The position numbers and the translations under genes were made by a program. A stretch of DNA of 64,000 nt from Flavobacterium dankookense (GTDB taxonomy: Bacteria > Bacteroidota > Bacteroidia > Flavobacteriales > Flavobacteriaceae), in the NCBI RefSeq assembly GCF_004362665.1, contig NZ_SNXR01000014.1, positions 248,001-312,000 on the forward strand, written 5' to 3'. Shown here one piece after another: positions 22,239 to 32,012 of this stretch (its first letter is position 1; each line of letters starts with the position of its first letter). The notes under the pieces were generated by a model. That model was not told the DNA's origin. It did not search any database and saw nothing but the letters and a program-made list of their open reading frames with translations.

Positions 22239-24509
22239 TTAAGGCTTCACTATCAAAGCCGAAGGAATATCACTAAGCCAAGTTTCTTCTTCATCAACGA
22301 TTTTTTTCCAGCTTTCTAGACTAACCACTATCAAATCTTGCTTTTCTAATAAAGGTTTGTTGAGTTTTCCATACTCCACGATTTGCAAGTTATTAGCATA
22401 TTTTAATTTTAGACCTGCAACTGCATTTTCAATGATGAAATTGTTTTTTCGCTGACCTTCATTTTCAATGATGGTAACTTTAGTATTGTTGTTAAAAATC
22501 AATCGTTCGGCATAATCAAAAAGAAACGCATCGCCAATACTCATAATCGGAATGGTTACGTTTTCTACTTTCTTCAAATCTTTATCAATCAAAATTCCCA
22601 GCGGTGTTTTTGATTTTGAAATAATCAATCGCGTTCTATCGTCAAAAGGCGAATTTTCAAAAAGCCCTTCTTTTCCAGTGAATTTATCCAACAATCGATC
22701 TGGGTTTATAAATCGAGATGTGAAACCTAAAACGCGTCCGAGAATCGTTCCTTCAAAAATGGATTTTCCTAAACCAACCAACAATAAATCATATTCTCCT
22801 TTTACAGAAACATCAACAATATCGGTTTCAATGTCGTTGGTTGCCTTGAAAATAGTAGTTATTTTTTGATTTAAAACTTTGGACTCGTTTATGATGGGTT
22901 CAAAAGCCTCAGTTTCATATTCTTCTAAATCGTAAGCATGCAATTCATCACTCGACGAAAAATGCATAGCAGTAACTAGTGTTGTTTCCGTTTGTTTTTT
23001 GACCAAACTGTTTGCTAATCGCAGTAATGATTTGCCTTTTTCATTGTTCCCAAAAGAAATCAGCACTTTATAATCCGAATTGTTTTTAACATCGGAAGGA
23101 ATAAAAACATCTTTTGATTTGAATATATAATTGATAATATCCAACGCTGGACCAGTCATAAAAGTAGTAACCAATGCCATGATAACCATCATCGTGAAGA
23201 CTTTTGGCGAAAGCACACCGAGTTCATAGCCAATATTCAAAACAACCAATTCCATCAATCCACGCGTGTTCATCAACGCACCAATGGTTAAACTATCGCG
23301 CCAATTTTGACCCACAAATCGCGCTGCCAAAGCACTTCCAAGAAACTTTCCAATAACGGCAACTAAAATGATATAACCTGTTATTTTCCACAAATAAGGT
23401 TCGTTGATTAAACCAATTTCTGTACGTAAACCCGTGAAAACAAAGAAAAGTGGCAACAATAAAATTACGGCTACATCTTCTACTTTTTCGATAAAAATAT
23501 TTCTAAACTTAGCACTTTCGGGCATAATTGCTCCAGCCATAAAAGCACCAAACAACGCATGAATTCCAATGACTTCGCTCAAGTATGCCGAGACAATTAC
23601 GGTTAAAAAGAAAATAGCAACTACGGGTTTATTCAAATTTTCTTTGTTGGCATACAAATCACCAATACGTTTTAAAAACGGTTTTACCACAAAAAGCATC
23701 GCCAACACAAAAAGCATTGCTAAAGCAATAATGTAGAGCGAACTGACAAAACTTCCGGCTTTTACAATGGCAATTACAGCAGCTAACAAACACCAAGCTG
23801 TAATATCATCGGCGGCAGCACAAGTGATTACAATCGTTCCTAATCGGGTTTTATGAATACCTCGTTCTTGTACAATTCTGGCTAAAACTGGAAACGCCGT
23901 TATGCTCATGGCTATTCCCATAAACAATCCAAAAGAGAGAAACTCAACACCTTGTGGAGCAAATTCGTGATAGATGAAATACGATAATCCAATCCCAAGT
24001 GCAAACGGAATTACGATACTCGCATGACTGATTACAACGGCATCATTGGCTTTGTTTTTCAATACTTTCAAATCCAATTCCATCCCAATAACATACATGA
24101 AAAGTATCAAACCAACTTGACTTAAAACTTGAAGATTTCCTAGCGAAGCCACAGGAAACAGCGACTGGTTTAAATCGGGAAAATACAATCCAAAAAGCGA
24201 TGGTCCAAGTGCAATTCCCGCAATAATTTCTCCAATAACTGTTGGCTGACCAATTTTTCTAAAAATCCAGCCAAAAATTCGAGCAACCAAAACAATCGTA
24301 ATGATTTGCATCAAAAGTAATGCTACTGGATGTTGCAAATTGTGAAAAAGTGATGATAAAAACTGTGTCCATTGTGTATCATTTGAAGATGGAGAAACTA
24401 TTTTTCTACCTACTTCAAGTAGTTTTCCTTGTTCAACAATCCAGTACATCAAAGCCGTAAAACCTCCTGTTACTAGAATATAAAATATAGTGTTTTTTAA
24501 ATTCCTCAT
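22239..24509 (-). CDS. Cation:proton antiporter, CPA2 family with universal-stress-protein domain
   Basis: A 756-residue protein. After a first hydrophobic segment (about residues 8-25) come about 12 membrane helices (about 60-460) of the Na+/H+ exchanger fold, with the PTVIGEIIAGIALGPSLFG motif near residue 88-106 and the CAAADDITAWCLLA region with the ion-binding Asp pair near 230. The C-terminal 280 residues resemble two universal stress protein-like alpha/beta domains. This layout is known from large CPA2 exchangers that move Na+ or K+ against H+. The very C-terminus LSDIPSALIVKP is repeated as a relic at 21463-21501. Confidence 0.9.
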   Translation of the reverse strand: MRNLKNTIFYILVTGGFTALMYWIVEQGKLLEVGRKIVSPSSNDTQWTQFLSSLFHNLQHPVALLLMQIITIVLVARIFGWIFRKIGQPTVIGEIIAGIALGPSLFGLYFPDLNQSLFPVASLGNLQVLSQVGLILFMYVIGMELDLKVLKNKANDAVVISHASIVIPFALGIGLSYFIYHEFAPQGVEFLSFGLFMGIAMSITAFPVLARIVQERGIHKTRLGTIVITCAAADDITAWCLLAAVIAIVKAGSFVSSLYIIALAMLFVLAMLFVVKPFLKRIGDLYANKENLNKPVVAIFFLTVIVSAYLSEVIGIHALFGAFMAGAIMPESAKFRNIFIEKVEDVAVILLLPLFFVFTGLRTEIGLINEPYLWKITGYIILVAVIGKFLGSALAARFVGQNWRDSLTIGALMNTRGLMELVVLNIGYELGVLSPKVFTMMVIMALVTTFMTGPALDIINYIFKSKDVFIPSDVKNNSDYKVLISFGNNEKGKSLLRLANSLVKKQTETTLVTAMHFSSSDELHAYDLEEYETEAFEPIINESKVLNQKITTIFKATNDIETDIVDVSVKGEYDLLLVGLGKSIFEGTILGRVLGFTSRFINPDRLLDKFTGKEGLFENSPFDDRTRLIISKSKTPLGILIDKDLKKVENVTIPIMSIGDAFLFDYAERLIFNNNTKVTIIENEGQRKNNFIIENAVAGLKLKYANNLQIVEYGKLNKPLLEKQDLIVVSLESWKKIVDEEETWLSDIPSALIVKP

Positions 24510-24657
24510 ACTTTTTAAATCGCCTCACAAATATGAGAAAAAGGAATGTTATTTTCTAAAAAATTAGAATAAATAACGATTCATTAATTTTATGTAAAAA
24601 CAAATTAAAGTTAAGTCAAATTCTTTCTAAAAAAGGAGTGTTTTTTGCCGTTTTGAT

Positions 24658-24665
24658 TACCTTTG
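24658..24665 (+). promoter_or_regulatory. -7 box (TACCTTTG) of the MMPL exporter gene
   Basis: TAnnTTTG, 17 bases before the ATG at 24683. Confidence 0.55.
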
Positions 24666-24682
24666 CAACCCATTAGGATTTT

Positions 24683-27103
24683 ATGAAAAAATTGTTAGGT
24701 ATTGGTTTTTGGGAATTTATTGCGAGAGTAATTCTTAGAAACCGAATTGTCATTCTTGGTTGTATTGTTTTAATCACCGTTTTACTGGCTTTGCAGTGGA
24801 AATCAATACGATTTACACAAACCGAAGCCAACTTAATTCCACTAGACGATAAAGTAAATGTAGATTATCAAAAATTCCTTGATTGTTTTGGCGAAGAAGG
24901 AAACTTAATTGTTATTGCTACAAAAGATAAAAAGCTTTTTACCCCAAAAGTATATCAAGCTTGGAGCGAATTGATGCAAACCATTCAATCGAGTAAAGAA
25001 GTTAGCTTGGTCGTTTCGGTGGATAATTTGCAAAAATTGGTTAAAAACGATTCGCTAGAAACCTTTGAATTAAAACCTTTGGTTGACAAAAATAAAATTC
25101 AAGACGAAGCCTATTTAACTCAAATTCAAAAAGATTTATTCAGCAAAATGCCTTTTTATGAAGGATTGTTGTTTAACAAAAAATCGGGAGCTATTCGTTC
25201 GGCAATATATTTGGACAAAAAAATTGTCAATACCAAAATCAGGAAAGATTATGTTTTAGAAAAACTAATTCCTGCTATTGAAAACTTTACCCAAAAAACC
25301 AATATTGAGCTTCATACTTCTGGAATGCCTTACATCCGAACATTGAATGCTAAAACTATCATTGACGAAATTGGTCTGTTTATTGGTGCCGCATTGTTGA
25401 TTACTTCGTTGATATTTTTCTACTTTTTCAGGTCGTTTAGAGCAACATTAATTTCGTTAATCATCGTGATTATTGGCGTTATGTGGTCGTTTGGAATTAT
25501 CGCTGGCTTGGGTTATGAAATTAACGTTCTTACGGCTTTGGTGCCAACATTGGTCATTGTTATTGGTATTCCAAATTGTATTTTCTTCATCAACAAATAC
25601 CATCAGGAATATTACAAACATGCTAATAAAGCAAAAGCGTTGCAACGCGTTATCACGAAGACAGGAACAGCTACTTTAATGACTAACATAACGACAGCTG
25701 TTGGATTTGCTACATTTATTGCTACTAATAATGATTTGTTGAGAGAGTTTGGAATTGTAACAACCATCAATATTTTGGCGATTTATTTGTTGTGTTTATT
25801 GATTGTACCTATATTTTTTAGTTATATTCCACCGCCAATTCCGAGACATCTTGGCCATTTGGAACGAGAATCGTTGACTTCGTTTTTAAAATGGATTGTC
25901 AATACAGTAAAATACAACCGAGTTGGTGTTTATGTTACGGCCGTTTGTCTTTTGGCTTTTGGAATTATCGGAATTAATAAAATAAAAGTTTCTGGTAGCA
26001 TCATCGAAGATATGCCTAAAAACACGACTTTTTTTGATGATATTCGTTTTTTTGAAAAAGAATTTGATGGCGTAATGCCTTTAGAAATCATGATTGACAC
26101 CAAACGAAAAAATGGTGCGATGAAACTTTCCAACCTTCGTAGAATGGAAGAATTGGAACAAACCATCATGGACGTTCCTGAGCTTTCAAAGCCATTATCG
26201 GTTGTAAATATTGCCAAAAGTTTTAACCAAGCTTACTACAACGGAAATCCTGAATATTATAGTTTGCCTTCATCACAAGAAGAAATATTTTTATTGCCTT
26301 ACATTAAAAATTCACTGAAAAATTCTAAAGAAAATCAGTTGAAAAGTTACATTACTGCTGATGGAAGTGTAGCAAGAATGACCACTTTTATCAAAGATGA
26401 AAATGGTGAAAAAATGGAATCTATCGAAGCACACATTCGTAATAAAGTTAATAAATTGTTTCCATCACCACGATATGAAGTTATCATCACAGGAAAACCT
26501 TCTGTATTTCAAAAAGGAACTAAATATCTGTTAGACAATTTATTATCCTCATTATTATTTGCTTTTGCCTTGACTGGCGGATTGGTTGCTGTTATGTTCC
26601 GATCGCTAAAAATGGTATTGGTTTCTATCATTCCTAATTTGTTGCCATTACTGATGACTGCAGGTTTGATGGGCTTTTTAGGCATTCCTTTAAAACCGTC
26701 AACGTTATTAGTTTTTGGAATTGCTTTTGGAATGTCAGTGGATGATACACTTCGATTTTTAGCACAATACCGATTGGAATTGGCACGAAACGATTGGAAA
26801 ATAAAAAAATCAGTCTTTGCCACCTTCAATGATGCTGGAATTAGTATGTTTTACACGTCAATCGTACTATTTTTCGGGTTTTCGGTGTTTATGCTTTCAA
26901 GTTTTGGCGGAACAGTTGCGCTTGGCGGATTGGTTGCATTAACTTTATCCTTCGGAATGTTGTCAAATTTAGTTTTATTACCGTCATTGGTATTGACTTT
27001 GAATAAAACGTTGGCAAATCAGCAAGAATTACCAGAACCGATAATCGATATATTAGAACAAACCGATGAAGCAGTCGATGCTTTAGAAAAGAAAAATAAA
27101 TAA
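24683..27103 (+). CDS. RND superfamily exporter, MMPL type
   Basis: An 806-residue inner-membrane protein with two repeats of one helix, a large periplasmic domain and a five-helix bundle: helix 1 near residues 18-37, bundle 1 about 230-390, helix 7 near 413-430 and bundle 2 about 640-780. GLGYEINVLTALVPTLVIVIGI and GIPLKPSTLLVFGIAFGMSVDDTLRFL are the sterol-sensing-like helix 4 segments of MMPL/HpnN exporters; the Asp pair in the second is the proton relay. It likely exports a lipid or hydrophobic compound; the substrate is unknown. It has no adaptor or TolC partner nearby. Confidence 0.87.
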   Translation: MKKLLGIGFWEFIARVILRNRIVILGCIVLITVLLALQWKSIRFTQTEANLIPLDDKVNVDYQKFLDCFGEEGNLIVIATKDKKLFTPKVYQAWSELMQTIQSSKEVSLVVSVDNLQKLVKNDSLETFELKPLVDKNKIQDEAYLTQIQKDLFSKMPFYEGLLFNKKSGAIRSAIYLDKKIVNTKIRKDYVLEKLIPAIENFTQKTNIELHTSGMPYIRTLNAKTIIDEIGLFIGAALLITSLIFFYFFRSFRATLISLIIVIIGVMWSFGIIAGLGYEINVLTALVPTLVIVIGIPNCIFFINKYHQEYYKHANKAKALQRVITKTGTATLMTNITTAVGFATFIATNNDLLREFGIVTTINILAIYLLCLLIVPIFFSYIPPPIPRHLGHLERESLTSFLKWIVNTVKYNRVGVYVTAVCLLAFGIIGINKIKVSGSIIEDMPKNTTFFDDIRFFEKEFDGVMPLEIMIDTKRKNGAMKLSNLRRMEELEQTIMDVPELSKPLSVVNIAKSFNQAYYNGNPEYYSLPSSQEEIFLLPYIKNSLKNSKENQLKSYITADGSVARMTTFIKDENGEKMESIEAHIRNKVNKLFPSPRYEVIITGKPSVFQKGTKYLLDNLLSSLLFAFALTGGLVAVMFRSLKMVLVSIIPNLLPLLMTAGLMGFLGIPLKPSTLLVFGIAFGMSVDDTLRFLAQYRLELARNDWKIKKSVFATFNDAGISMFYTSIVLFFGFSVFMLSSFGGTVALGGLVALTLSFGMLSNLVLLPSLVLTLNKTLANQQELPEPIIDILEQTDEAVDALEKKNK

Positions 27104-27116
27104 TTTATATTTGCGA

Positions 27117-27181
27117 TTGGAATATTAAATATCAAATTTTAAATATTTAATATCTAAAATTTAAAATCTCATATTAAAAAA
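27117..27181. repeat. AT-only degenerate repeat spacer before asnS
   Basis: The 65 bases consist of units such as AATATTAAATATC, AAATTTTAAATATTTAATATC and AAAATTTAAAATCTC, partly self-complementary. No promoter box is seen in it. Confidence 0.5.
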
Positions 27182-28615
27182 ATGAAACATACAAAAGTCA
27201 AAGCGCTTTTAAGCGGCTCGAAAGTGAACACAGAAGTAAATGCAAAAGGTTGGGTTAGAACTTTTAGAAATAATCAATTTATAGCGTTGAACGACGGTTC
27301 GACGATTCATAATATTCAATGTGTTGTTGATTTTGAAAACACACCAGAAGAAACCTTAAAAAGAATTACAACTGGTGCTGCGATTTCTGTTATTGGAAAT
27401 TTAGTTGAAAGTCAAGGTGCTGGACAGAAATTTGAAATTCAGGTTACTAAACTTGAAATTCTTGGCGATTCTGATGCTGAGAAATTTCCAATGCAACCGA
27501 AAAAACATTCGCTTGAATTTTTACGAGAGAATGCTCATTTGCGTGTAAGAACAAACGCGTTTGGCGCAATTATGAGAGTTCGTTCAGTTTTGGCACATGC
27601 AGTTCATACGTATTTCCAAGAAAAAGGATTTGTTTATGTAAATACGCCAGTAATTACTGGTGCTGATGCTGAAGGCGCAGGCGAAATGTTTCAAGTAACT
27701 TCGTTGCCATTAGACAATCCGCCAAGAACAGAAGACGGAAACATCGATTATAAAAAAGATTTCTTTGGAAAACATACTAATCTTACGGTTTCTGGACAAT
27801 TGGAAGGCGAAACTTTTGCTATGGCATTAGGTCAGATTTACACTTTTGGACCAACTTTCCGTGCTGAAAATTCAAATACATCACGTCACTTGGCAGAATT
27901 TTGGATGATTGAACCCGAAGTTGCTTTCAATGATTTGGATGACAACATGGATTTGGCAGAAGATTTTATTCAGTATATCATAAAATATACGATTGATAAA
28001 TGTCAAGACGATTTGAAGTTTTTGGAAGGTCGTTTATTAGAAGAAGAAAAATCAAAACCACAAGCTGACAGAAGCGAAATGGCTTTGTTAGAAAAATTGA
28101 ATTTCGTTTTAGAAAACAACTTCAAACGTGTTTCTTACACCGAAGCGATTGATATTCTTAGAGATTCAACGCCAAATAAAAAGAAAAAGTTCCAATATAT
28201 CATCAACGAATGGGGTGCAGATTTACAAAGTGAGCACGAACGTTATTTGGTTGAAAAACATTTCAAATGTCCCGTAATTTTGTTTGATTATCCAGCCAAT
28301 ATCAAAGCATTTTACATGCGATTAAACGAAGACGGAAAAACCGTTCGCGCTATGGATATTCTTTTCCCAGGCATCGGAGAAATCGTTGGTGGTTCGCAAA
28401 GAGAAGAACGTTATGATGTTTTGGTTGAAAAAATGAAAGCATTAGGAATTGATGAAGAAGAACTTTGGTGGTATTTGGATACCAGACGATTTGGTTCAGC
28501 AGTTCACTCAGGTTTTGGATTAGGTTTTGAACGATTAGTACTTTTCGTTACTGGAATGACTAACATTCGTGACGTAATTCCTTTTCCAAGAACGCCACAA
28601 AATGCGGAATTTTAA
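27182..28615 (+). CDS. asnS: Asparaginyl-tRNA synthetase
   Basis: A 477-residue class IIb synthetase that charges tRNA-Asn. The N-terminal OB fold binds the anticodon ([22 protein letters not shown] near residues 19-40). Motif 2 is [21 protein letters not shown] near 225-245, and motif 3 is [21 protein letters not shown] near 440-460. Asn-type features are the FWMIEPE stretch after motif 2. AsnRS presence means direct charging is available. The gene is upstream of rpoN and may share its transcript. Confidence 0.97.
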   Translation: MKHTKVKALLSGSKVNTEVNAKGWVRTFRNNQFIALNDGSTIHNIQCVVDFENTPEETLKRITTGAAISVIGNLVESQGAGQKFEIQVTKLEILGDSDAEKFPMQPKKHSLEFLRENAHLRVRTNAFGAIMRVRSVLAHAVHTYFQEKGFVYVNTPVITGADAEGAGEMFQVTSLPLDNPPRTEDGNIDYKKDFFGKHTNLTVSGQLEGETFAMALGQIYTFGPTFRAENSNTSRHLAEFWMIEPEVAFNDLDDNMDLAEDFIQYIIKYTIDKCQDDLKFLEGRLLEEEKSKPQADRSEMALLEKLNFVLENNFKRVSYTEAIDILRDSTPNKKKKFQYIINEWGADLQSEHERYLVEKHFKCPVILFDYPANIKAFYMRLNEDGKTVRAMDILFPGIGEIVGGSQREERYDVLVEKMKALGIDEEELWWYLDTRRFGSAVHSGFGLGFERLVLFVTGMTNIRDVIPFPRTPQNAEF

Positions 28616-28686
28616 AAAAGGTTATAAGGCTAAAGTTTATAAGGTTATATTATAAATTTATCAACAAATAAACTCATAAACATAAA
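28616..28686 (+). repeat. Degenerate repeat spacer between asnS and rpoN
   Basis: Units such as GGTTATAA, GGCTAAA, GTTTATAA, GGTTATAT followed by ATAAATTTAT and ATAAACTCATAAAC; the left units resemble those after pyrH (17687-17765). Confidence 0.5.
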
Positions 28687-30153
28687 ATGTTAAAACAGTT
28701 TTTAAATCTTAAATTATCTCAAAAATTATCTCCACAACAAATTCAGTTGATGAAGTTAATTCAATTGCCTACGCAAGCCTTTGAACAACGATTGAAAGAA
28801 GAGTTGATTGAAAATCCGGCGTTGGAAAATGGTAAAGATGAGGAAGAAATTTATGAAAAAGACGAATTTGACAACAATGATGATTATGATGAATATGAAG
28901 ATAATGAAAGTATTGCATCAGACGATATCAACATTGACGAATATTTAAGCGACGACGAAACACCAGATTATAAGCTTCAAGCGAATAATTATAGTGAAGA
29001 TGACGATGAAAGAGAAACACCTTTCGCTACACAAACCAGTTTTCATCAAGATTTAATCAACCAATTAAATACATTTATTTTAAACGATGATGAACGAGAT
29101 ATTGCTGAGTTTTTAGTTGGAAGTATTGATGATGATGGCTATTTACGTAGAAGTATTCAGGATATTGTTGACGATATGGCTTTTACACAAGGTATTTATA
29201 CCGATGAAAAAAAAGTAGAAAAAATTCTTCATATCATTCACGATTTAGATCCTTCTGGAGTTGGCGCAAGGGATTTGCAAGAATGCTTACTTCTTCAACT
29301 GAGAAGAAAAACGCCTTCGGAATATATTGATTTGGCCATAAATTTACTCGAAAACTATTTTGACCATTTCACAAAGAAGCATTACGAAAAACTTTTAACC
29401 CTTTGCGAAATATCACAAGAGCAACTTAAAAAAGCGATTGAGGAAATTGAAAGATTAAATCCAAAACCTGGTGGTTCGTTTGATAGCAGCAGTCGAGTTG
29501 TGGAGCAAATCGTTCCTGATTTTACTATTAGAATTATCGAAGGCGAATTAGAACTTACTCTTAACGGAAGAAATGCTCCATCACTTCATGTTTCGAAAGA
29601 CTATCAAGAAATGCTGCAAACCTATAAAGATTCGCGCGACAAATCACATTCGCAGAAAGATGCTGTTCAGTTTATTAAACAAAAATTAGATTCAGCAAAA
29701 TGGTTTATCGATGCAATACGTCAGCGACAAGAAACGCTGTATGTTACTATGAATGCCATCATGCATTTTCAACAAGAATACTTTCTTGATGGCGAAGAAA
29801 CCAAGCTGAAACCAATGATATTAAAAGACATTGCGGACATGGTTGGTTTAGATATTTCAACGGTTTCACGTGTTGCAAATAGTAAATATGTTGACACGCC
29901 TTATGGAACCAAATTGGTCAAAGAATTCTTTTCTGAAGCAATGAAAAACGATCAAGGTGAAGATGTTTCTACTTTGGAAATCAAAAAAATATTAAAAACG
30001 GTTATCGAAGAAGAAGATAAGAGTAAACCTTTACCCGACGATCAATTAGTTGAAATTTTAAAAGAAAAAGGTTATCCAATAGCTCGAAGAACTATAGCAA
30101 AATATAGAGATTTACTCGATATTCCTGTAGCGAGAATGAGAAAGAAAATTTAA
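28687..30153 (+). CDS. rpoN: RNA polymerase sigma-54 factor
   Basis: A 488-residue protein. Region I is the Gln/Leu-rich N-terminus LSQKLSPQQIQLMKLIQLP (residues 10-28) that contacts activators. Region II is very acidic (residues 52-110). Region III holds the core-binding part (VGSIDDDGYLRR near 137, GVGARDLQECLLLQL near 190) and the helix-turn-helix. Near the C-terminus ARRTIAKYRD is the RpoN box that reads the -24 promoter element. Activators with a AAA+ domain are needed for its promoters; none is in the window. Confidence 0.97.
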   Translation: MLKQFLNLKLSQKLSPQQIQLMKLIQLPTQAFEQRLKEELIENPALENGKDEEEIYEKDEFDNNDDYDEYEDNESIASDDINIDEYLSDDETPDYKLQANNYSEDDDERETPFATQTSFHQDLINQLNTFILNDDERDIAEFLVGSIDDDGYLRRSIQDIVDDMAFTQGIYTDEKKVEKILHIIHDLDPSGVGARDLQECLLLQLRRKTPSEYIDLAINLLENYFDHFTKKHYEKLLTLCEISQEQLKKAIEEIERLNPKPGGSFDSSSRVVEQIVPDFTIRIIEGELELTLNGRNAPSLHVSKDYQEMLQTYKDSRDKSHSQKDAVQFIKQKLDSAKWFIDAIRQRQETLYVTMNAIMHFQQEYFLDGEETKLKPMILKDIADMVGLDISTVSRVANSKYVDTPYGTKLVKEFFSEAMKNDQGEDVSTLEIKKILKTVIEEEDKSKPLPDDQLVEILKEKGYPIARRTIAKYRDLLDIPVARMRKKI

Positions 30154-30155
30154 TT

Positions 30156-30557
30156 TCAATGAAAAATTTTTTTGCTTTTTGTAAACGATATTGTTTTCAA
30201 TTCGTTTGATACTCCATCGATTTGAATTTCTGCAAAAACGTTGTTTTCTTTTTGAAAAAAACGAAATGTATAGTTATGTTTATCATTTCTATTGCTTTTA
30301 AAATGTCTAAAATAAGCATACAAACTATCTTTGTAATTGAAATGCCAATCGTTTTCTCCGTATTCATTTGGAACATCATAAATTACATTTCCATCATAAA
30401 TCACTTTTCGATTAACATCACTTCCTAAAATTTGAATTTGAATTTTGAAATCTTTTTTTTGTAAAGGTTTTGAAAAATCAAGTTCCATCTCATTTTTACT
30501 TGTACAAGCAAATAAAAACAAAGTAGTTGTTAGTAATAATAGTTTAGAAATTTTCAT
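30156..30557 (-). CDS. Small lipoprotein of unknown function
   Basis: A 133-residue protein with a lipoprotein signal peptide: KISKLLLLTTTLFLFAC with the cysteine at residue 18. The mature part (about 115 residues) is beta-rich (YDGNVIYDVPNEYGENDWHF, KHNYTFRFFQKENNVF). I do not recognise the family. The stop codons of this gene and rpoN are only 2 bases apart and no terminator hairpin lies between them. Confidence 0.7.
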   Translation of the reverse strand: MKISKLLLLTTTLFLFACTSKNEMELDFSKPLQKKDFKIQIQILGSDVNRKVIYDGNVIYDVPNEYGENDWHFNYKDSLYAYFRHFKSNRNDKHNYTFRFFQKENNVFAEIQIDGVSNELKTISFTKSKKIFH

Positions 30558-30577
30558 CTTTTAAATGTTAATTCAAA

Positions 30578-30585
30578 CAAATCTA
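30578..30585 (-). promoter_or_regulatory. -7 box (TAGATTTG) of the lipoprotein gene
   Basis: TAnnTTTG on the minus strand, 20 bases upstream of the ATG. Confidence 0.5.
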
Positions 30586-30618
30586 ACAAACTTGTTTCAT
30601 AAACTTTTAATGAATTCA

Positions 30619-30626
30619 TATATTTG
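30619..30626 (+). promoter_or_regulatory. -7 box (TATATTTG) of the membrane protein gene at 30643
   Basis: TAnnTTTG match 16 bases before the TTG start; a TTTC lies 20 bases further upstream as a possible -33 element. Confidence 0.55.
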
Positions 30627-30642
30627 TCCGAAATAATTCATT

Positions 30643-31248
30643 TTGAAAAAAATCCTTCCCTTTTTTTCATATCTCTTCCATCCTATTTTTATTCCGCTTT
30701 TTGGAACTTTTTTTTATGTTCTAATAAATGATGCTTATTTTTCGTTTTACCAACATTTAGTACTATTTATCCAAATCATAATTATTACTATTTTACTTCC
30801 CGTTGCATTTTTTTATTTACTTAGAACCTTTGGAAAAGTAGATAACATAATGCTTTCTGACATTTCGCAACGAAAAATTCCATTGTTATTACAAATTATG
30901 TTGCTTTCGATTTTGATTGTAAAAAGCATCACAATTGATAAATTTCCTGAACTATTTTACTTCTTATTTGGTGGATTGTTAAGTGCGATTTTTGCATTTG
31001 GACTACTTTTTCTTAAAGTAAAATCAAGTATTCACATGATTGGAATGAGTGCTTTAACCGTTTTCATTATTGGTCTAAGTGTTCATTCTCAAATCAATAT
31101 TATTAATACGGTGATGTTTTTTGTGGTTATGAACGGTTTTGTTGCTTCATCTCGACTAGAAATGAAAGCACATAATAAAAAAGAATTACTGATTGGTTTT
31201 CTTTGTGGAATTATTCCCCAGCTGGTTTTACTCTATTTTTGGTTATAG
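30643..31248 (+). CDS. Polytopic membrane protein of unknown function
   Basis: A 201-residue protein from a TTG start at 30643 (the frame has no better start before the first helix). About five to six hydrophobic segments are visible (residues 5-30, 38-62, 80-98, 105-125, 132-155, 183-200), with a charged SDISQRKIPLLLQ loop between the second and third. The loop and length resemble PAP2-like or other small integral membrane proteins of Bacteroidetes, but I cannot assign a family. It overlaps the convergent beta-barrel gene by 6 bases. Confidence 0.7.
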   Translation: MKKILPFFSYLFHPIFIPLFGTFFYVLINDAYFSFYQHLVLFIQIIIITILLPVAFFYLLRTFGKVDNIMLSDISQRKIPLLLQIMLLSILIVKSITIDKFPELFYFLFGGLLSAIFAFGLLFLKVKSSIHMIGMSALTVFIIGLSVHSQINIINTVMFFVVMNGFVASSRLEMKAHNKKELLIGFLCGIIPQLVLLYFWL

Positions 31249-31971
31249 AATATAAAACATGAGACCAAAATGAAGCGCGCTAATATCCAACGCTTCACCA
31301 TCAATTTTTGCAGATGATTTAAACAACGGATTTAGACCATAATACGCATACAAATTAACGGTATTCCAACCTACAGAAAGGTAAGTTCCATATTGAAATT
31401 GGTTTAAATCTTTATTATTGGAAATCTTTCTATCTCCAATAGTTGATTCAATTTTGTATTGGTCATAAAACAAATAACTAAATTTAAATCCTGCATAAAC
31501 TCTCCAAAATTTATAACTTTCTGGTGTTGAGTTTCGCCATCTGAATTCTATTGGTAAATCAACAGTATGAAAAGAAAATCGGTCTTTGGAATAGGAAACG
31601 CCATCTGCTTCTGGAAAAATGGCATATGTGTAATCATCACCGACTTCTTCTATCAATAAATTTTGATTGTAGGTGTTTAAAGAATATCCTAATCCAACAG
31701 CAATTGCAATTGTTCTGTCTTTATTGATAGGCATATCTCTAAGAAATCCCAGGCTAATTCCTGGTGAAAATTTATTTTGATTTAAACCATCTGGCTGATT
31801 TAATAATGTGCAATAAGACACATTTACATAGAATTGGTCTTCGCGATAAAGTGAGTCAACCGCATCAAAATCTACTTCTTTTTGTTGCGCAGAAAGACTT
31901 ATAACCAAAAAGAAGATTATAAAAAATAGATTGGTATTCTTTGAAAAAAATCGACGATTTCTCATAGACAT
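31243..31971 (-). CDS. Outer-membrane beta-barrel protein, PorT-like
   Basis: A 242-residue protein. A signal peptide (FFIIFFLVISLSAQQ, cleavage near residue 29) leads into alternating strands (AIAVGLGYSL, FHTVDLPIEFRWR, WRVYAGFKFSYLF, YLSVGWNTVNLYAYYGL) ending in HFGLMFYIL with aromatic residues near the C-terminus, as in outer-membrane barrels. The pattern resembles the OMP_b-brl_2/PorT group. PorT proper acts in type IX secretion; I cannot say whether this is that protein or a paralog. A start two codons later (MRNRRFF) is also possible. It lies 41 bases after nuoN on the same strand. Confidence 0.7.
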   Translation of the reverse strand: MSMRNRRFFSKNTNLFFIIFFLVISLSAQQKEVDFDAVDSLYREDQFYVNVSYCTLLNQPDGLNQNKFSPGISLGFLRDMPINKDRTIAIAVGLGYSLNTYNQNLLIEEVGDDYTYAIFPEADGVSYSKDRFSFHTVDLPIEFRWRNSTPESYKFWRVYAGFKFSYLFYDQYKIESTIGDRKISNNKDLNQFQYGTYLSVGWNTVNLYAYYGLNPLFKSSAKIDGEALDISALHFGLMFYIL

Positions 31972-32012
31972 AAACCAGTATTTTGAAAGGAAAAGTTTCT
32001 TCTAAAACTATA

